DNA of 64,000 nt. Source: Maribacter thermophilus. Its GTDB lineage: Bacteria; Bacteroidota; Bacteroidia; Flavobacteriales; Flavobacteriaceae. The notes below the pieces were generated by a model. It did not search any database and was not told the origin of the DNA. It saw nothing but the letters and a program-made list of their open reading frames with translations. The translations under genes and the position numbers were made by a program. Shown in pieces: positions 16,029-24,795 of this stretch (positions are counted from its first letter, which is position 1; each line of letters opens with the position of its first letter). The stretch is taken from the NCBI RefSeq assembly GCF_001020565.1, contig NZ_LDAS01000001.1:1645985-1709984 (forward strand), written 5' to 3'.

Positions 16029-17324
16029 ATGATGAAAAAAATAATATTTCTACTAGTAGCGATAGGGGTTTATTTACCCAGTTTGGCACAACAGACCCCA
16101 GCTTCAAACCAAACCGAAGCCATTACTATCGAAGGAGCCACAGCTCATTTGGGAAATGGTGAGGTCATAGAAAGTTCCTTGATAATGTTCGAGGACGGAA
16201 AATTAACTTTTGTAGGCGACTCAAAAATGAAAATTGCCAGAAAAGGAACCATAATAAATGCCGAAGGAAAACATGTATACCCGGGTTTTATAGCACCCGG
16301 AAAATCTTTGGGTCTAGTCGAAGTAGATGCGGTAAGGGCCAGTGACGACCAAGACGAGATCGGTGATCTGATACCTCACGTTCGTAGTTTGGTAGCTTAT
16401 AATGCCGAATCTAAAGTTGTGGAAAGCATGAGACCCAATGGCGTTTTAATTAGTCAAATAGCACCGGTAGGTGGAAGAATTTCAGGTACCTCCTCTATTG
16501 TTCAGTTCGATGCATGGAACTGGGAAGACGCAGCCATCAAAGTAGATGACGGTATTCATTTACATTGGCCAAATACCTTTAGACGAGGCCGTCCGTGGAT
16601 GGGCGAAGATAGGGGCTATAAGCCAAATGAAAAGTATGCCGAAGAAATTGATGAAGTTGTTGCTTTCATAAAGAATTCATTTGCATACGGAAAAAGCTCG
16701 CCCAATGAAGTAAATCCAGCTTTTGCAGCCATGCAAGGGCTTTTTGATGGTTCTCAAAAACTATATGTCTATGCCGATGGTGAAAAAGAGATCATTGACG
16801 CAATAAACACTTTGAAAGCGAACAAAATAAAGGATATTGTGTTGGTAGGGGGCTACCATGCCTATAAAATTACCGACTTCATTAAAAAGAACAACATTCC
16901 TGTTCTGGTTCAGTATACACACAACCTTCCCGTGTACGACGACGATGATTATGACCTGCCTTATAAATTACCAAAATTATTGGTGGACGCAGGCCTAATG
17001 GTCGGGTTACAGAACAGTGATGCCGAGAACTTTCAAACCCGTAACCTACCCTTTTATGCCGGACAACTAGGACAACAGGGTATGAATAAAGAAACTGCAC
17101 TTCAGCTTATTACAGGTAACAACGCTAAAATTTTAGGTATCGATGATAGCTATGGCACCCTGGAAGTTGGAAAAAGCGCTACACTTTTCATCTCTGAGGG
17201 TGATGCTTTAGATATGCGCACCAATCAATTGACACACGCTTTTATCGATGGAAGAAATATTTCTTTGGAAACCCACCAAACAGAATTATGGAAACGATAC
17301 ATGGGCAAATATGAAGGTAAATAA
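16029..17324 (+). CDS. secreted amidohydrolase-like protein lacking the metal motif
   Basis: A 431-residue exported protein with a signal peptide ending LPSLAQQ. Its fold signatures match amidohydrolases: an N-terminal beta-sandwich, GKHVYPGFIAPGKSLG at the place of the HxH motif, and the C-terminal ALQLITGNNAKILGIDDSYGTLEVGKSATLF segment (read in parts). The two metal histidines are absent (Gly and Ser instead), as in the N-terminal unit of the preceding protein. It may be a non-catalytic partner of that protein, or use a different site. Adjacent ATG codons at 16029 and 16032 cannot be told apart. Last gene before the terminator at 17350. Confidence 0.85.
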   Translation: MMKKIIFLLVAIGVYLPSLAQQTPASNQTEAITIEGATAHLGNGEVIESSLIMFEDGKLTFVGDSKMKIARKGTIINAEGKHVYPGFIAPGKSLGLVEVDAVRASDDQDEIGDLIPHVRSLVAYNAESKVVESMRPNGVLISQIAPVGGRISGTSSIVQFDAWNWEDAAIKVDDGIHLHWPNTFRRGRPWMGEDRGYKPNEKYAEEIDEVVAFIKNSFAYGKSSPNEVNPAFAAMQGLFDGSQKLYVYADGEKEIIDAINTLKANKIKDIVLVGGYHAYKITDFIKKNNIPVLVQYTHNLPVYDDDDYDLPYKLPKLLVDAGLMVGLQNSDAENFQTRNLPFYAGQLGQQGMNKETALQLITGNNAKILGIDDSYGTLEVGKSATLFISEGDALDMRTNQLTHAFIDGRNISLETHQTELWKRYMGKYEGK

Positions 17325-17349
17325 TCTCTTATCCCTAACTATATTCCAA

Positions 17350-17380
17350 AAAAAAGCCGGATTTTAAATCCGGCTTTTTT
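17350..17380. terminator. bidirectional terminator after the amidohydrolase pair
   Basis: Inverted repeat 17350-17364 with 17366-17380, core GCCGGATT, flanked by A and T runs, between converging genes. Confidence 0.85.
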
Positions 17381-17392
17381 ATTTCCTATGTT

Positions 17393-17818
17393 TTAAACGT
17401 TAACTACCATCTTATGGCCGCCCCATCTACCTCCTAAGTAAGCCATTGGAATATAAGCTATCGCCAGGTCTAAAACACTAAACCAGATAGGGCCGCCCAA
17501 CATACTAATATTTACCGCACCCCCTATAAAAAAGAATACACCAATAATCAGGGCCATTTTAATTTTATGGCTAGCAGCTATTTTGGCCGCAACAAATGCC
17601 CCGGCCAAAGTGCCCAATGCATGAGCCAAAAATGGGAACACAAAATGTTTGGGTTCAAACAAATGCATAGTTGCCTTTAACCCTTCCATAGTAGTAATAT
17701 CACCACCTTCCGGAGGGGGAATTATGGCCCCACTGACCATTACAATACCCATGTTTACGACACTCCCGATAGCAACCCCTGCTATAACAGCTATTATATT
17801 CTTAATAATCGGATTCAT
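17393..17818 (-). CDS. four-helix membrane protein of unknown function
   Basis: A 141-residue protein with about four hydrophobic segments (residues 5-30, 62-82, 87-108 and 113-132) and glycine/alanine-rich helices (LAHALGTLAGAFVAAKIAAS). A short periplasmic loop PPPEGGDITTMEG follows the first helix. I do not recognise a characterised family. It stands alone between a terminator and the molybdenum-cofactor operon, with 118 bases upstream before the moeA stop that show no clear promoter. Confidence 0.7.
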   Translation of the reverse strand: MNPIIKNIIAVIAGVAIGSVVNMGIVMVSGAIIPPPEGGDITTMEGLKATMHLFEPKHFVFPFLAHALGTLAGAFVAAKIAASHKIKMALIIGVFFFIGGAVNISMLGGPIWFSVLDLAIAYIPMAYLGGRWGGHKMVVNV

Positions 17819-17936
17819 AATTATACACTTAAGTTATACAAATAGGCAGTTGAACAAAATATGACCCACCACCTTAAAAATAGCTAAACAACTAATTAAC
17901 AGAAAGGTACGATTATTTTTTAAACAACTCACCCAT

Positions 17937-19127
17937 CTATCTTATGCTTACAATATGAACCAATTCACCAATTTGGTACTTATTCGTCTTGGGTTCTAAA
18001 CAAATAAATCCGTCGGCCTTGGAAAGGCTGGTTAAATCACCGGAGCCATTTTCTACCACCGGCTCAGCCCATAAACCCCCATCTTTCCAGATTTTTTTTA
18101 CTTGAATAAATCGTGTTAATGGCGGAGCAATACTTAATTCGACCGATAATTTGGCCCACTCCCTTTCTGTAGGTATATTATATGAAGCATACAACCACGG
18201 CAAAAAATAGATATGGTAGTTTGCAAACGTAGAGACCGGATTGCCTGGAAAAGAAAAAACAATAGTATTTGATGCTCGTTGTATACCGAACCAAAAAGGT
18301 TTTCCAGGTCGTTGCGCAACCCTATGAAATATTTTCTCTACCCCCAAGCCCGCCATTACCTCTGGTATAAAATCAAACTTACCTTTAGATACACCTCCGC
18401 TCAATAATAGCACATCGTTCTCGTCCAATGCTTTTTTCAATCCTTCTTCAATACTGTCTTTATCATCCACCAAATGCAAAGAACTGCCTTGTATACCGAG
18501 ATTGGAAAGTGCCGACAAAATGGTTAAACTGTTCGATTTTCGTATTTGGTGCGGTTCTGGTTTTATATGAACGTCCACCAATTCATTGCCTGTAGCTATT
18601 GCACACACTTTGGGCAGCTTCTTTACTAAAACTTCCGATTTTCCCACAGACGCCATCACCCCTATTTCTGCTGGAGTAATTTTTATGCCTCTTGACAATA
18701 TTTTAGTCCCATGCAATACATCACTTCCTTTATAATGAATATTTTGTCCTTTGGCCACTTCTTTATTAACGGTCGCCACGCCATCAATTATACTTAAATG
18801 TTCGTACATTACTACGGTATCGGCGTTCTTTGGAACCACGGCTCCCGTCATTACCTCCATACATCCTTTTAAGTTATGCAGTGTTTGTTGCTCCATACCT
18901 GCACTGGCCATGCCTTCTACGGGTACATTTTTTATATCTTCTTCTATTACTTTGAAATTAATGGCGATTCCGTCTTTGGTAGCTCTATTGAACGGAGGAA
19001 AATCGCGATCGGCATAAACCGGTTCATCCAAAAACCTTCCTGTACTTTCAAGTAACGGAACATATTCCGACCCCAAACTTAGTTGGTGTCCAAGAACCTT
19101 TTCCAAAGCTTCTTTATACGTAATCAT
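17937..19127 (-). CDS. moeA: molybdopterin molybdenumtransferase MoeA
   Basis: Inserts molybdate into adenylylated molybdopterin. The 396-residue protein shows the MoeA order: PPFNRATKDGIAI (the PxFxxSxxDG-type motif near residue 44-56), MTGAVVPKNADTVVMYE, a central MPT-binding domain with IATGNELVD and LLSGGVSKGKFDFIPEV, and QRPGKPFWFG followed by SFPGNPVSTF. Last gene of the operon running from moaD. The adenylyltransferase that normally precedes it (MogA/MoaB) is not in the window. Confidence 0.95.
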   Translation of the reverse strand: MITYKEALEKVLGHQLSLGSEYVPLLESTGRFLDEPVYADRDFPPFNRATKDGIAINFKVIEEDIKNVPVEGMASAGMEQQTLHNLKGCMEVMTGAVVPKNADTVVMYEHLSIIDGVATVNKEVAKGQNIHYKGSDVLHGTKILSRGIKITPAEIGVMASVGKSEVLVKKLPKVCAIATGNELVDVHIKPEPHQIRKSNSLTILSALSNLGIQGSSLHLVDDKDSIEEGLKKALDENDVLLLSGGVSKGKFDFIPEVMAGLGVEKIFHRVAQRPGKPFWFGIQRASNTIVFSFPGNPVSTFANYHIYFLPWLYASYNIPTEREWAKLSVELSIAPPLTRFIQVKKIWKDGGLWAEPVVENGSGDLTSLSKADGFICLEPKTNKYQIGELVHIVSIR

Positions 19128-19189
19128 ACCTTAATTTTTTTTATCTTAATTAATTTTTACCGTTCAATTTCTTGGGTAAATTCCTTCTT

Positions 19190-19966
19190 CTAAAAAACAT
19201 TGAGGCCATTGACCAGCAAAACCCTTATCCCCACAATAAATACCAACAAGGCGGTTATTCTTTTTATTTCATGTGCCGAAAGTCTTTTTAGGCTAATTCT
19301 GATTCCTAGTTGCCCTCCTAAGAAAACGGTAAGGCCCAGACACAAAGTTTCTACCCATGGCAATGTCAACGAACCACTGGATACCAGACCTAAAAGACCG
19401 GACACAGAATTCACCAAAATAAAAAAGCTCGCTAAAGCTGCAATTTTAATAGCCTTGTCCCATTTTAAATGATTTAATACTGGAGCCAAAAAAATACCGC
19501 CACCAATACCTACCAAGCCCGATAAAAAACCTATGCCCACACCCAAAATATAACTTAAGTATTTAGGGTATTCCCTGGTTTCATTTTTAACAGGTTTCCA
19601 AGTAAAGGTTTGCAGAGCCAAAAACACTGCCGAGAATATTAGGGAAATACCAAGAATCACAAAAAAAACACTCTCTTTTAGCCTAAAGGAAGCCCCTAAA
19701 AACGCCAAGGGTATACTGGTAATTACAAAAGGTAAAAAGTCTTTTAATTTTGCATGCCCATTTTTAAAATACAAATAGGTACTACCCGAGACCACTACTA
19801 AATTACAGACTAGGGCAATGGAGCGTATGGCAAAAAAACTGCCCAAAAAAAGAGTCAACAATGCCAAATAACTAGACCCGCCGCCAAAACCTACCGAAGA
19901 ATATAGTGTTGCTATGACAAAAAAACCCAAACACAGTAATACTAAATTCTCAATAGGTATCTGCAT
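19190..19966 (-). CDS. TSUP (TauE/SafE) family membrane transporter
   Basis: A polytopic protein of about 258 residues in the TSUP family, which moves small sulfur-containing or carboxylate anions across the inner membrane. It has seven or eight hydrophobic segments and the duplicated glycine motif typical of the family: SSVGFGGGSSYLALL in the first half and SGLVGIGGGIFLAPVL in the second. The ATG at 19966 overlaps the moeB end by 17 bases; a TTG three codons earlier is less likely. Its position inside the Moco operon suggests a job in handling sulfite, molybdate or sulfur for cofactor synthesis, an inference from context only. Confidence 0.88.
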   Translation of the reverse strand: MQIPIENLVLLCLGFFVIATLYSSVGFGGGSSYLALLTLFLGSFFAIRSIALVCNLVVVSGSTYLYFKNGHAKLKDFLPFVITSIPLAFLGASFRLKESVFFVILGISLIFSAVFLALQTFTWKPVKNETREYPKYLSYILGVGIGFLSGLVGIGGGIFLAPVLNHLKWDKAIKIAALASFFILVNSVSGLLGLVSSGSLTLPWVETLCLGLTVFLGGQLGIRISLKRLSAHEIKRITALLVFIVGIRVLLVNGLNVF

Positions 19967-21020
19967 AATTTCCAACTAGGTTCATTCCCCCTTTTACATT
20001 TATGAATTCTTTATCTGGAAAGAACTCTTGCAACAACAATGCAGCTTTTAAGCTTCTTACTCCCGATTGACATATTAAATAGACCGTGCAGGACATGTTT
20101 ATCTTATCTTTTTCTTGCTCTAGCTGGTTTAAAGGGATATGCTTTGCACCCTTTAAATGCATTTTATCAAATTCTTCTTTGGTGCGAACATCCACCAATT
20201 CCATATCTCCCCTAGAGAGTAATTTTTGAAATTGCCCTGGTTCAATAGATTTCACCGATGTATGGCAATCAAAATCATAGCTATGGGCCAAACTCTTTAA
20301 TTTTAGATTATCGGAGTTTACCTTGAACCTAATTTGCTTACTTTGTTGTGACAGGGCATCGTACAACAATAAAACGCCCGACAAAACATCTCCGAGACCG
20401 GTAAGAACCTTGATAGCTTCCAATGCCTGAAAATTACCGATAATACCCGGTAAAATTCCTAAAACACCATGTTCGTTACAATTTGGAACCTCATCGGCAT
20501 TCGGCATTGCCGGAAACAAACAACGATAGGTTGGCCCATTTTTATAGTTAAAAACACTAATCTGCCCCTCAAAACCATGTAAGGCACCATAAACAAAAGG
20601 CTTTTTTAATAGTACACAAGCATCATTGATCAAGTACCTTGCGGGAAAATTATCGGTGGCATCCACTACTAAATCATATTTTTCAATAATTTCCATGGCA
20701 TTATCGATACCCAGAAATACCTGGTAAATATCAATTTTTGTTTCTGGGTTTTGGGCTTGAAGCTGATTCTTGGCGGCTACAACTTTAGGTTGCCCTACCA
20801 TTGCATCGGTATATAAAACTTGCCTATGTAAGTTTGATTTAGACACCTTATCAGCATCTACAACACCCAAAGTACCGACTCCCATCGCATTTAAATAGAC
20901 CAGCACAGGCACCCCTAGTCCACCCGCACCAACTACCAAAACTTTAGATTTCTTTAGGGCATCCTGTCCTTTTTTTCCAAAGCCCGATAAAATAACCTGT
21001 CTTTGATACCTAACACTCAC
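19950..21020 (-). CDS. moeB: MoeB/ThiF-type adenylyltransferase with rhodanese domain
   Basis: E1-like enzyme that adenylates the C-terminal glycine of MoaD and, through its rhodanese domain, can donate sulfur. Residues 1-235: ThiF domain with RYQRQ, the nucleotide loop GAGGLG (31-36), DATDNF (120-125) and the cysteine Cys181 in PNCNEHG. Residues 258-356: rhodanese domain with active-site Cys317 (LICQSGVRS). The two CxxC zinc pairs of MoeB are broken: TYRC (Thr164, Cys167) and DCHTS (Cys252, Ser255). Start is GTG at 21020, overlapping the mobA stop by 4 bases (GTGA). Confidence 0.9.
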   Translation of the reverse strand: MSVRYQRQVILSGFGKKGQDALKKSKVLVVGAGGLGVPVLVYLNAMGVGTLGVVDADKVSKSNLHRQVLYTDAMVGQPKVVAAKNQLQAQNPETKIDIYQVFLGIDNAMEIIEKYDLVVDATDNFPARYLINDACVLLKKPFVYGALHGFEGQISVFNYKNGPTYRCLFPAMPNADEVPNCNEHGVLGILPGIIGNFQALEAIKVLTGLGDVLSGVLLLYDALSQQSKQIRFKVNSDNLKLKSLAHSYDFDCHTSVKSIEPGQFQKLLSRGDMELVDVRTKEEFDKMHLKGAKHIPLNQLEQEKDKINMSCTVYLICQSGVRSLKAALLLQEFFPDKEFINVKGGMNLVGNYADTY

Positions 21021-21610
21021 AACTCTAGTTTTTGCAATGCTTCCTTATACTCTGTTTGTGAATTGGCGTTCATCAATACTTCGGGGCGATCAGGAAAAAC
21101 CAACTTTACATCGTTATTGATCAAAAACTTACGGGGACATGAGCTATTGCCCTTCCCTAAATAAACAATAGACTTTTCTAAAGCCTGTGGTTCCCAAATG
21201 GCACATAACGGCTCTGGCAAGGGGTTTTCTTTTACCGCATATGCAGTTGCCAATTTCTTGGGATCTCTTTTTAGAAGCAAATCGTTTAATGCTGCTTCAT
21301 CTATTAGCGGAAGATCACATGCCAAGACCAACCAGGCCGCTTCCGGATATTTTTTATGGGCTGAAAGCAAACCATTATAAGGACCACGAAACTCATCGGA
21401 ATCGACAATGGTATTAAATCTATTGTCCACTTCTTCCAATTGATCACCACGTACGCTCATAAACACTTTCTCGCAAACCTTTTCTAAAAGCTCGTACAAA
21501 TATTCGCGTTGTGGCACTCCGTGATATGGTATCAGCCCCTTATCCATACCCATTCTGGTACTCTTCCCCCCAGATAGTACTAGCCCGTAAATCTTATCTT
21601 CTGAAATCAT
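21017..21610 (-). CDS. mobA: MobA-like molybdenum cofactor guanylyltransferase
   Basis: Nucleotidyltransferase that links GMP to the molybdenum cofactor. The roughly 197-residue protein begins IYGLVLSGGKSTRMGMDKGL, the family's GTP-binding loop LSGGxSxRMGxDK, followed by PYHG, VDSDEFRGPYNGLL and ACDLPLID with the metal-binding aspartate. The ATG at 21610 is favoured over an upstream TTG at 21634 and gives a 17-base overlap with moaC. Guanylylated cofactor implies that the cell has bis-MGD-type molybdoenzymes elsewhere. MobA-like rather than the MocA or CoxL-type sister families is a probable, not certain, choice. Confidence 0.88.
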   Translation of the reverse strand: MISEDKIYGLVLSGGKSTRMGMDKGLIPYHGVPQREYLYELLEKVCEKVFMSVRGDQLEEVDNRFNTIVDSDEFRGPYNGLLSAHKKYPEAAWLVLACDLPLIDEAALNDLLLKRDPKKLATAYAVKENPLPEPLCAIWEPQALEKSIVYLGKGNSSCPRKFLINNDVKLVFPDRPEVLMNANSQTEYKEALQKLEL

Positions 21611-22067
21611 TTTTTCCTCCCGATTTTTGTTCAAGTTGTACCTCGGAGATTACAATATCTTGAGACAGGGCCTTGCACATATCGTAGATTGTTAGGGCGG
21701 CGACCGATACACCCGTCAAAGCCTCCATCTCTACCCCCGTTTTTTCATTGCACTTAACGGTACAGCTAATTTTAAACTCGTTAACACCCGGCACAATATC
21801 CAACCCAACTTTAGAAAGGTTGATCTGATGGCACAAAGGAATTAGTTCCGATGTTTTTTTTACGCCCTGTATTCCCGCGATTACAGCTGTTTGTACAATG
21901 CTTCCCTTTTTTCCCAGAAAATCTTGTTTCGCAAGTATTTCAAAAATATGGGAAGGAAACTTTACTTTACCGGAAGCTACGGCGACCCTGGTCGTAGGTG
22001 TTTTCTCTGAAACATCCACCATTGCCGCATTGCCATCCTCATTAATATGTGATAATTTTTCTTTCAT
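21594..22067 (-). CDS. moaC: cyclic pyranopterin monophosphate synthase MoaC
   Basis: Second enzyme of molybdopterin synthesis, converting the MoaA product into cyclic pyranopterin monophosphate. The 157-residue length matches, with MVDVSEKTPTTRVAVASG at the N-terminus, SELIPLCHQINLSKV, KTGVEMEALTGVSVAALTIYDMCKA (read in parts; contains the catalytic lysine and aspartate) and DIVISEVQLEQKSGG. Its ATG overlaps the moaA stop by one base (TAATG). Confidence 0.97.
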   Translation of the reverse strand: MKEKLSHINEDGNAAMVDVSEKTPTTRVAVASGKVKFPSHIFEILAKQDFLGKKGSIVQTAVIAGIQGVKKTSELIPLCHQINLSKVGLDIVPGVNEFKISCTVKCNEKTGVEMEALTGVSVAALTIYDMCKALSQDIVISEVQLEQKSGGKNDFRR

Positions 22068-23050
22068 TATCCCCCGATTGAAGTCATTGAATTAGAAAAT
22101 ACACTTTTATACTTTTCTTGGGCCTCAAAACCTGTCTTGGCCCTATTTCCAACCGCCAATAAAACTTGTTCTTTTATTTTTTCCCCAGAACCGGTAGCCC
22201 TCATAATATCTCTAAGATTATGGCTCGCTTTGGCGTACAAGCAGGTAATTACATCTCCGGTAGCGGAAATACGGAGGCGATTACAACTACCACAAAATGT
22301 TCTACTAAAGGATGGTATTACCCCAAAAGTACCTTTAAAACCTGGAATCTTATAATTGATAGAGGTAGAGGTTTTTGGAGAAGGCAACCTATAATAATCG
22401 GGATAAGCAGATTTTATGTGAGCCAATATGTGCTTGTAATCCCACTTTATTTTCTGAAAAGATTTTGAACCGCCGTTAAAGGGCATTTCTTCTAAAAACC
22501 GAACAGATACCTTATAATGTTTGGCCAATTCTAAAACAGGTAATATATCTTGGGTATTCTGATGCTCTAAAGCTATAAAATTGATACGCACATTAAAACC
22601 CTCTGTAATAAGTCTTAAAAGGTTATTATGCACCGTATCATATTGATCCCTTCTTGTAATGCGCTCAAAAGTATCCTTGTCTATGGCATCCAAGCTTACA
22701 TTGATATTTTTGATACCCAAAGATTTTAATTTATCTATGTATGGCCCAATTAAAGTAGCATTGGTGGTAATGGAGATATCGTTTAGGCCTTTCATATTTG
22801 AAAGCTGACGTATTAATTGCATCAAATCTTTTCGTACGAAAGGTTCTCCCCCGGTAATTCTAATTTTGTCGATACCAAGTGAAACCAATATGGCACTTAG
22901 TCTGGACAATTCATCGATGGTCAATAACCGATCGTTTTTCACAAAATCAATACCTTCGGCGGGCATACAATAATTGCAACGCAAATTGCACCTATCGGTT
23001 ACCGCGAGTCTGAGGTAATTAATTTTTCTTTGATGGTTATCTACTAGCAT
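22067..23050 (-). CDS. moaA: GTP 3',8-cyclase MoaA
   Basis: Radical-SAM enzyme opening molybdopterin synthesis from GTP. The 327-residue protein carries the N-terminal cluster motif CNLRCNYC (Cys21, Cys25, Cys28), ITGGEPFVR, and the C-terminal cluster CGSC followed 13 residues later by a third cysteine (ITCLY). The chain ends in Gly-Gly, as expected for MoaA. The 77 bases between this gene and moaE hold no gene. Confidence 0.97.
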   Translation of the reverse strand: MLVDNHQRKINYLRLAVTDRCNLRCNYCMPAEGIDFVKNDRLLTIDELSRLSAILVSLGIDKIRITGGEPFVRKDLMQLIRQLSNMKGLNDISITTNATLIGPYIDKLKSLGIKNINVSLDAIDKDTFERITRRDQYDTVHNNLLRLITEGFNVRINFIALEHQNTQDILPVLELAKHYKVSVRFLEEMPFNGGSKSFQKIKWDYKHILAHIKSAYPDYYRLPSPKTSTSINYKIPGFKGTFGVIPSFSRTFCGSCNRLRISATGDVITCLYAKASHNLRDIMRATGSGEKIKEQVLLAVGNRAKTGFEAQEKYKSVFSNSMTSIGG

Positions 23051-23127
23051 CGTATTTTATAATATCCTTTTTTTTTGCATTGCCCCCCATATAATTATCA
23101 GTGGGTTTGTGCTTTTCCTATGGAATC

Positions 23128-23544
23128 TTATGGATGGGCCGAAACCCAAACAGACTTATTCTTAAATATTTCTTTCTTCCAAATGGGAACAGTTTCCTTT
23201 AAGGTATCTATTAAAAACCTACAGGCTTCAAAACAAGCCGACCTATGTGCCGAAGAAGCACCAACTATAACCACTGGTTCCTCTACCTTTTTCTTTCCGA
23301 CCGCATGTTTTATGACCACTTTATTCAAGTTCCACTTGGCTATGGCCATATCCGCAATTTTATCCATTTCTTTTAATGCCATGGACTTATAGGCCTCAAA
23401 TTCCAACGCCGTCACCTCTTCATTATCGGTAAATTCCCTAACGGCCCCAAAGAAAACACATATGCCACCACTACTACGATCCGATAATTCGTCGTAGACC
23501 GTTTTAGTATCCAGGTCATCTACTATTTCTACTGTTTTTTTCAT
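23128..23544 (-). CDS. moaE: molybdopterin synthase catalytic subunit MoaE
   Basis: Large subunit of molybdopterin synthase, inserting two sulfurs delivered by MoaD. The 138-residue protein has GGICVFFGAVREFT, LEFEAYKSMA, VVIKHAVGKKKVEEPVVIVGASSAHR (read in parts) and the conserved IWKKEIF near the C-terminus with the catalytic lysines. ATG 23544 starts 2 bases after the moaD stop; a TTG at 23550 would overlap moaD and is less likely. Confidence 0.96.
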   Translation of the reverse strand: MKKTVEIVDDLDTKTVYDELSDRSSGGICVFFGAVREFTDNEEVTALEFEAYKSMALKEMDKIADMAIAKWNLNKVVIKHAVGKKKVEEPVVIVGASSAHRSACFEACRFLIDTLKETVPIWKKEIFKNKSVWVSAHP

Positions 23545-23546
23545 GA

Positions 23547-23795
23547 TCAACCTCCGCTTACCGGTGGAATTACGGCCACCTCATCGTTGCTTTTTAAAAT
23601 TAAATCATCTTGGGCATATTCACCATTTACCGCCAATGCAAAGCTAGATAGTTTAGACAGCGCAGGATACTGCTCCATTAATTGCACTTTTAAATCTCCG
23701 ACAGAACCAACATTTTCCATATTAAAGGAAAATTCCATCTGTGAGACCCCTACAATATCTTTGGCAATGCCAAAAAACAACATTTCCACCCCCAT
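23547..23795 (-). CDS. moaD: molybdopterin synthase sulfur carrier subunit MoaD
   Basis: Ubiquitin-like sulfur carrier, 82 residues, ending in the required Gly-Gly (IPPVSGG), which MoeB adenylates and which becomes a thiocarboxylate. The core GEYAQDDLILKSNDEVAVIPP is typical of MoaD. First gene of the Moco operon; its upstream 108 bases are AT-rich, with TAGTTTAG as an imperfect -7 element on the minus strand, not strong enough to list. Confidence 0.94.
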   Translation of the reverse strand: MGVEMLFFGIAKDIVGVSQMEFSFNMENVGSVGDLKVQLMEQYPALSKLSSFALAVNGEYAQDDLILKSNDEVAVIPPVSGG

Positions 23796-23903
23796 TCGAT
23801 TATTTTTTTCAAGAACTTCTAAGATACTTATAATTATACAAGAACTAAACTATACGACTTTTGATTTAACCTTTCTTTAAATTTATAAATTTGACAAAGG
23901 TTT

Positions 23904-24716
23904 TTACTTTTTTCCATTTACATAACTGCCACCATCAGGTTTGTCATAAAACCCATTGTCTTTGGCCGTTTTTTGCAATACTACATTCTCAAAAGATACC
24001 GCATTTCTTACTCCGATCATTTTTTTGTCCTCATGCGTATACCAAGATATAGATTTGGGCAAAACAACCTCTTCTACCTTCATCCAATCATTGTACCTGA
24101 TCCAATTGACCTTATCCGAAGCCTCTCCCGTACGATAGGTAACAGTATACCCCAACCACTCCATCTGAAATGTATCTGGATTGTAATACAGATAGTACTC
24201 ATCTTTTGGCGAGGCCCCTACCCCACTATTATACGTTATAAGAATACCAGGGTAAGAAACTCCCTCGAACTCTAAGTTTTCGGCCTCTTCGTAGTTTATG
24301 CCGTCATCACCAAACACAAAAGGCATCGTATAAAAATAGAACATTAGATTGTGATAAAATACAGGGTCCCCCTTGTACTCGCCCTTTGGGTCGGACAACC
24401 ATACCTGATCTCCATCAAACCCCAATGATACATCATTAGCATCCATTGTTATTTTATCTTTTCTAGTGATCAAATCTATATAATGGGTTTCTTTAATGTC
24501 GCCTTTGGGCAAATCGAAAGAAAGGCTCCGATATCCTTTCCAGTTATCAAACCCGCCATGTGCATCAAAAACCTTGTTTAGGTCTTCTGGGAATTTCTTA
24601 TGGTCCTGTTCTACAGTGGTCGTCGCATCCTTTGTTATAGGTTCTTTTTTTTGAACCTGTTCTTTACATCCAAAAAATCCGATTACGACTACCGACAATA
24701 TTAATTTTTTCATCAT
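23904..24716 (-). CDS. DUF6503-type lipoprotein
   Basis: A 270-residue outer-membrane or periplasmic lipoprotein (signal ending FFGC, Cys17). After a lysine/threonine-rich linker it has KVFDAHGGFDNWKGYRSLSF, an opening seen in flavobacterial DUF6503 proteins, then beta-rich sequence with many aromatic and acidic residues (VWLSDPKGEY, YYLYYNPDTFQMEWLGYTV). The pattern recalls LolA/LolB-like half-barrels, but that is only an impression. Not obviously part of the Moco operon: it lies upstream of moaD in the same direction with 108 bases between. Start ATG could be 24716 or 24713. Confidence 0.75.
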   Translation of the reverse strand: MMKKLILSVVVIGFFGCKEQVQKKEPITKDATTTVEQDHKKFPEDLNKVFDAHGGFDNWKGYRSLSFDLPKGDIKETHYIDLITRKDKITMDANDVSLGFDGDQVWLSDPKGEYKGDPVFYHNLMFYFYTMPFVFGDDGINYEEAENLEFEGVSYPGILITYNSGVGASPKDEYYLYYNPDTFQMEWLGYTVTYRTGEASDKVNWIRYNDWMKVEEVVLPKSISWYTHEDKKMIGVRNAVSFENVVLQKTAKDNGFYDKPDGGSYVNGKK

Positions 24717-24757
24717 TCCTTTAAATTTAAATTATATTTCCCCTTAGGTCGAAACTA

Positions 24758-24789
24758 TTGCCATTACTTAACAGATTCAAGTACTTTTG
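24758..24789 (+). promoter_or_regulatory. predicted promoter of the TrmH-family methyltransferase gene
   Basis: TTG at 24758-24760 and TACTTTTG at 24782-24789, spacing 21 bases. The -7 element ends 6 bases before ATG 24796, so the leader is nearly absent. Confidence 0.6.
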
Positions 24790-24795
24790 TAATTT

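Noticed and set aside
23796-23903. Possible Moco riboswitch or promoter upstream of moaD
   Set aside because: The 108-base leader is AT-rich, has no GC-rich multi-stem structure, and only an imperfect TAGTTTAG box.
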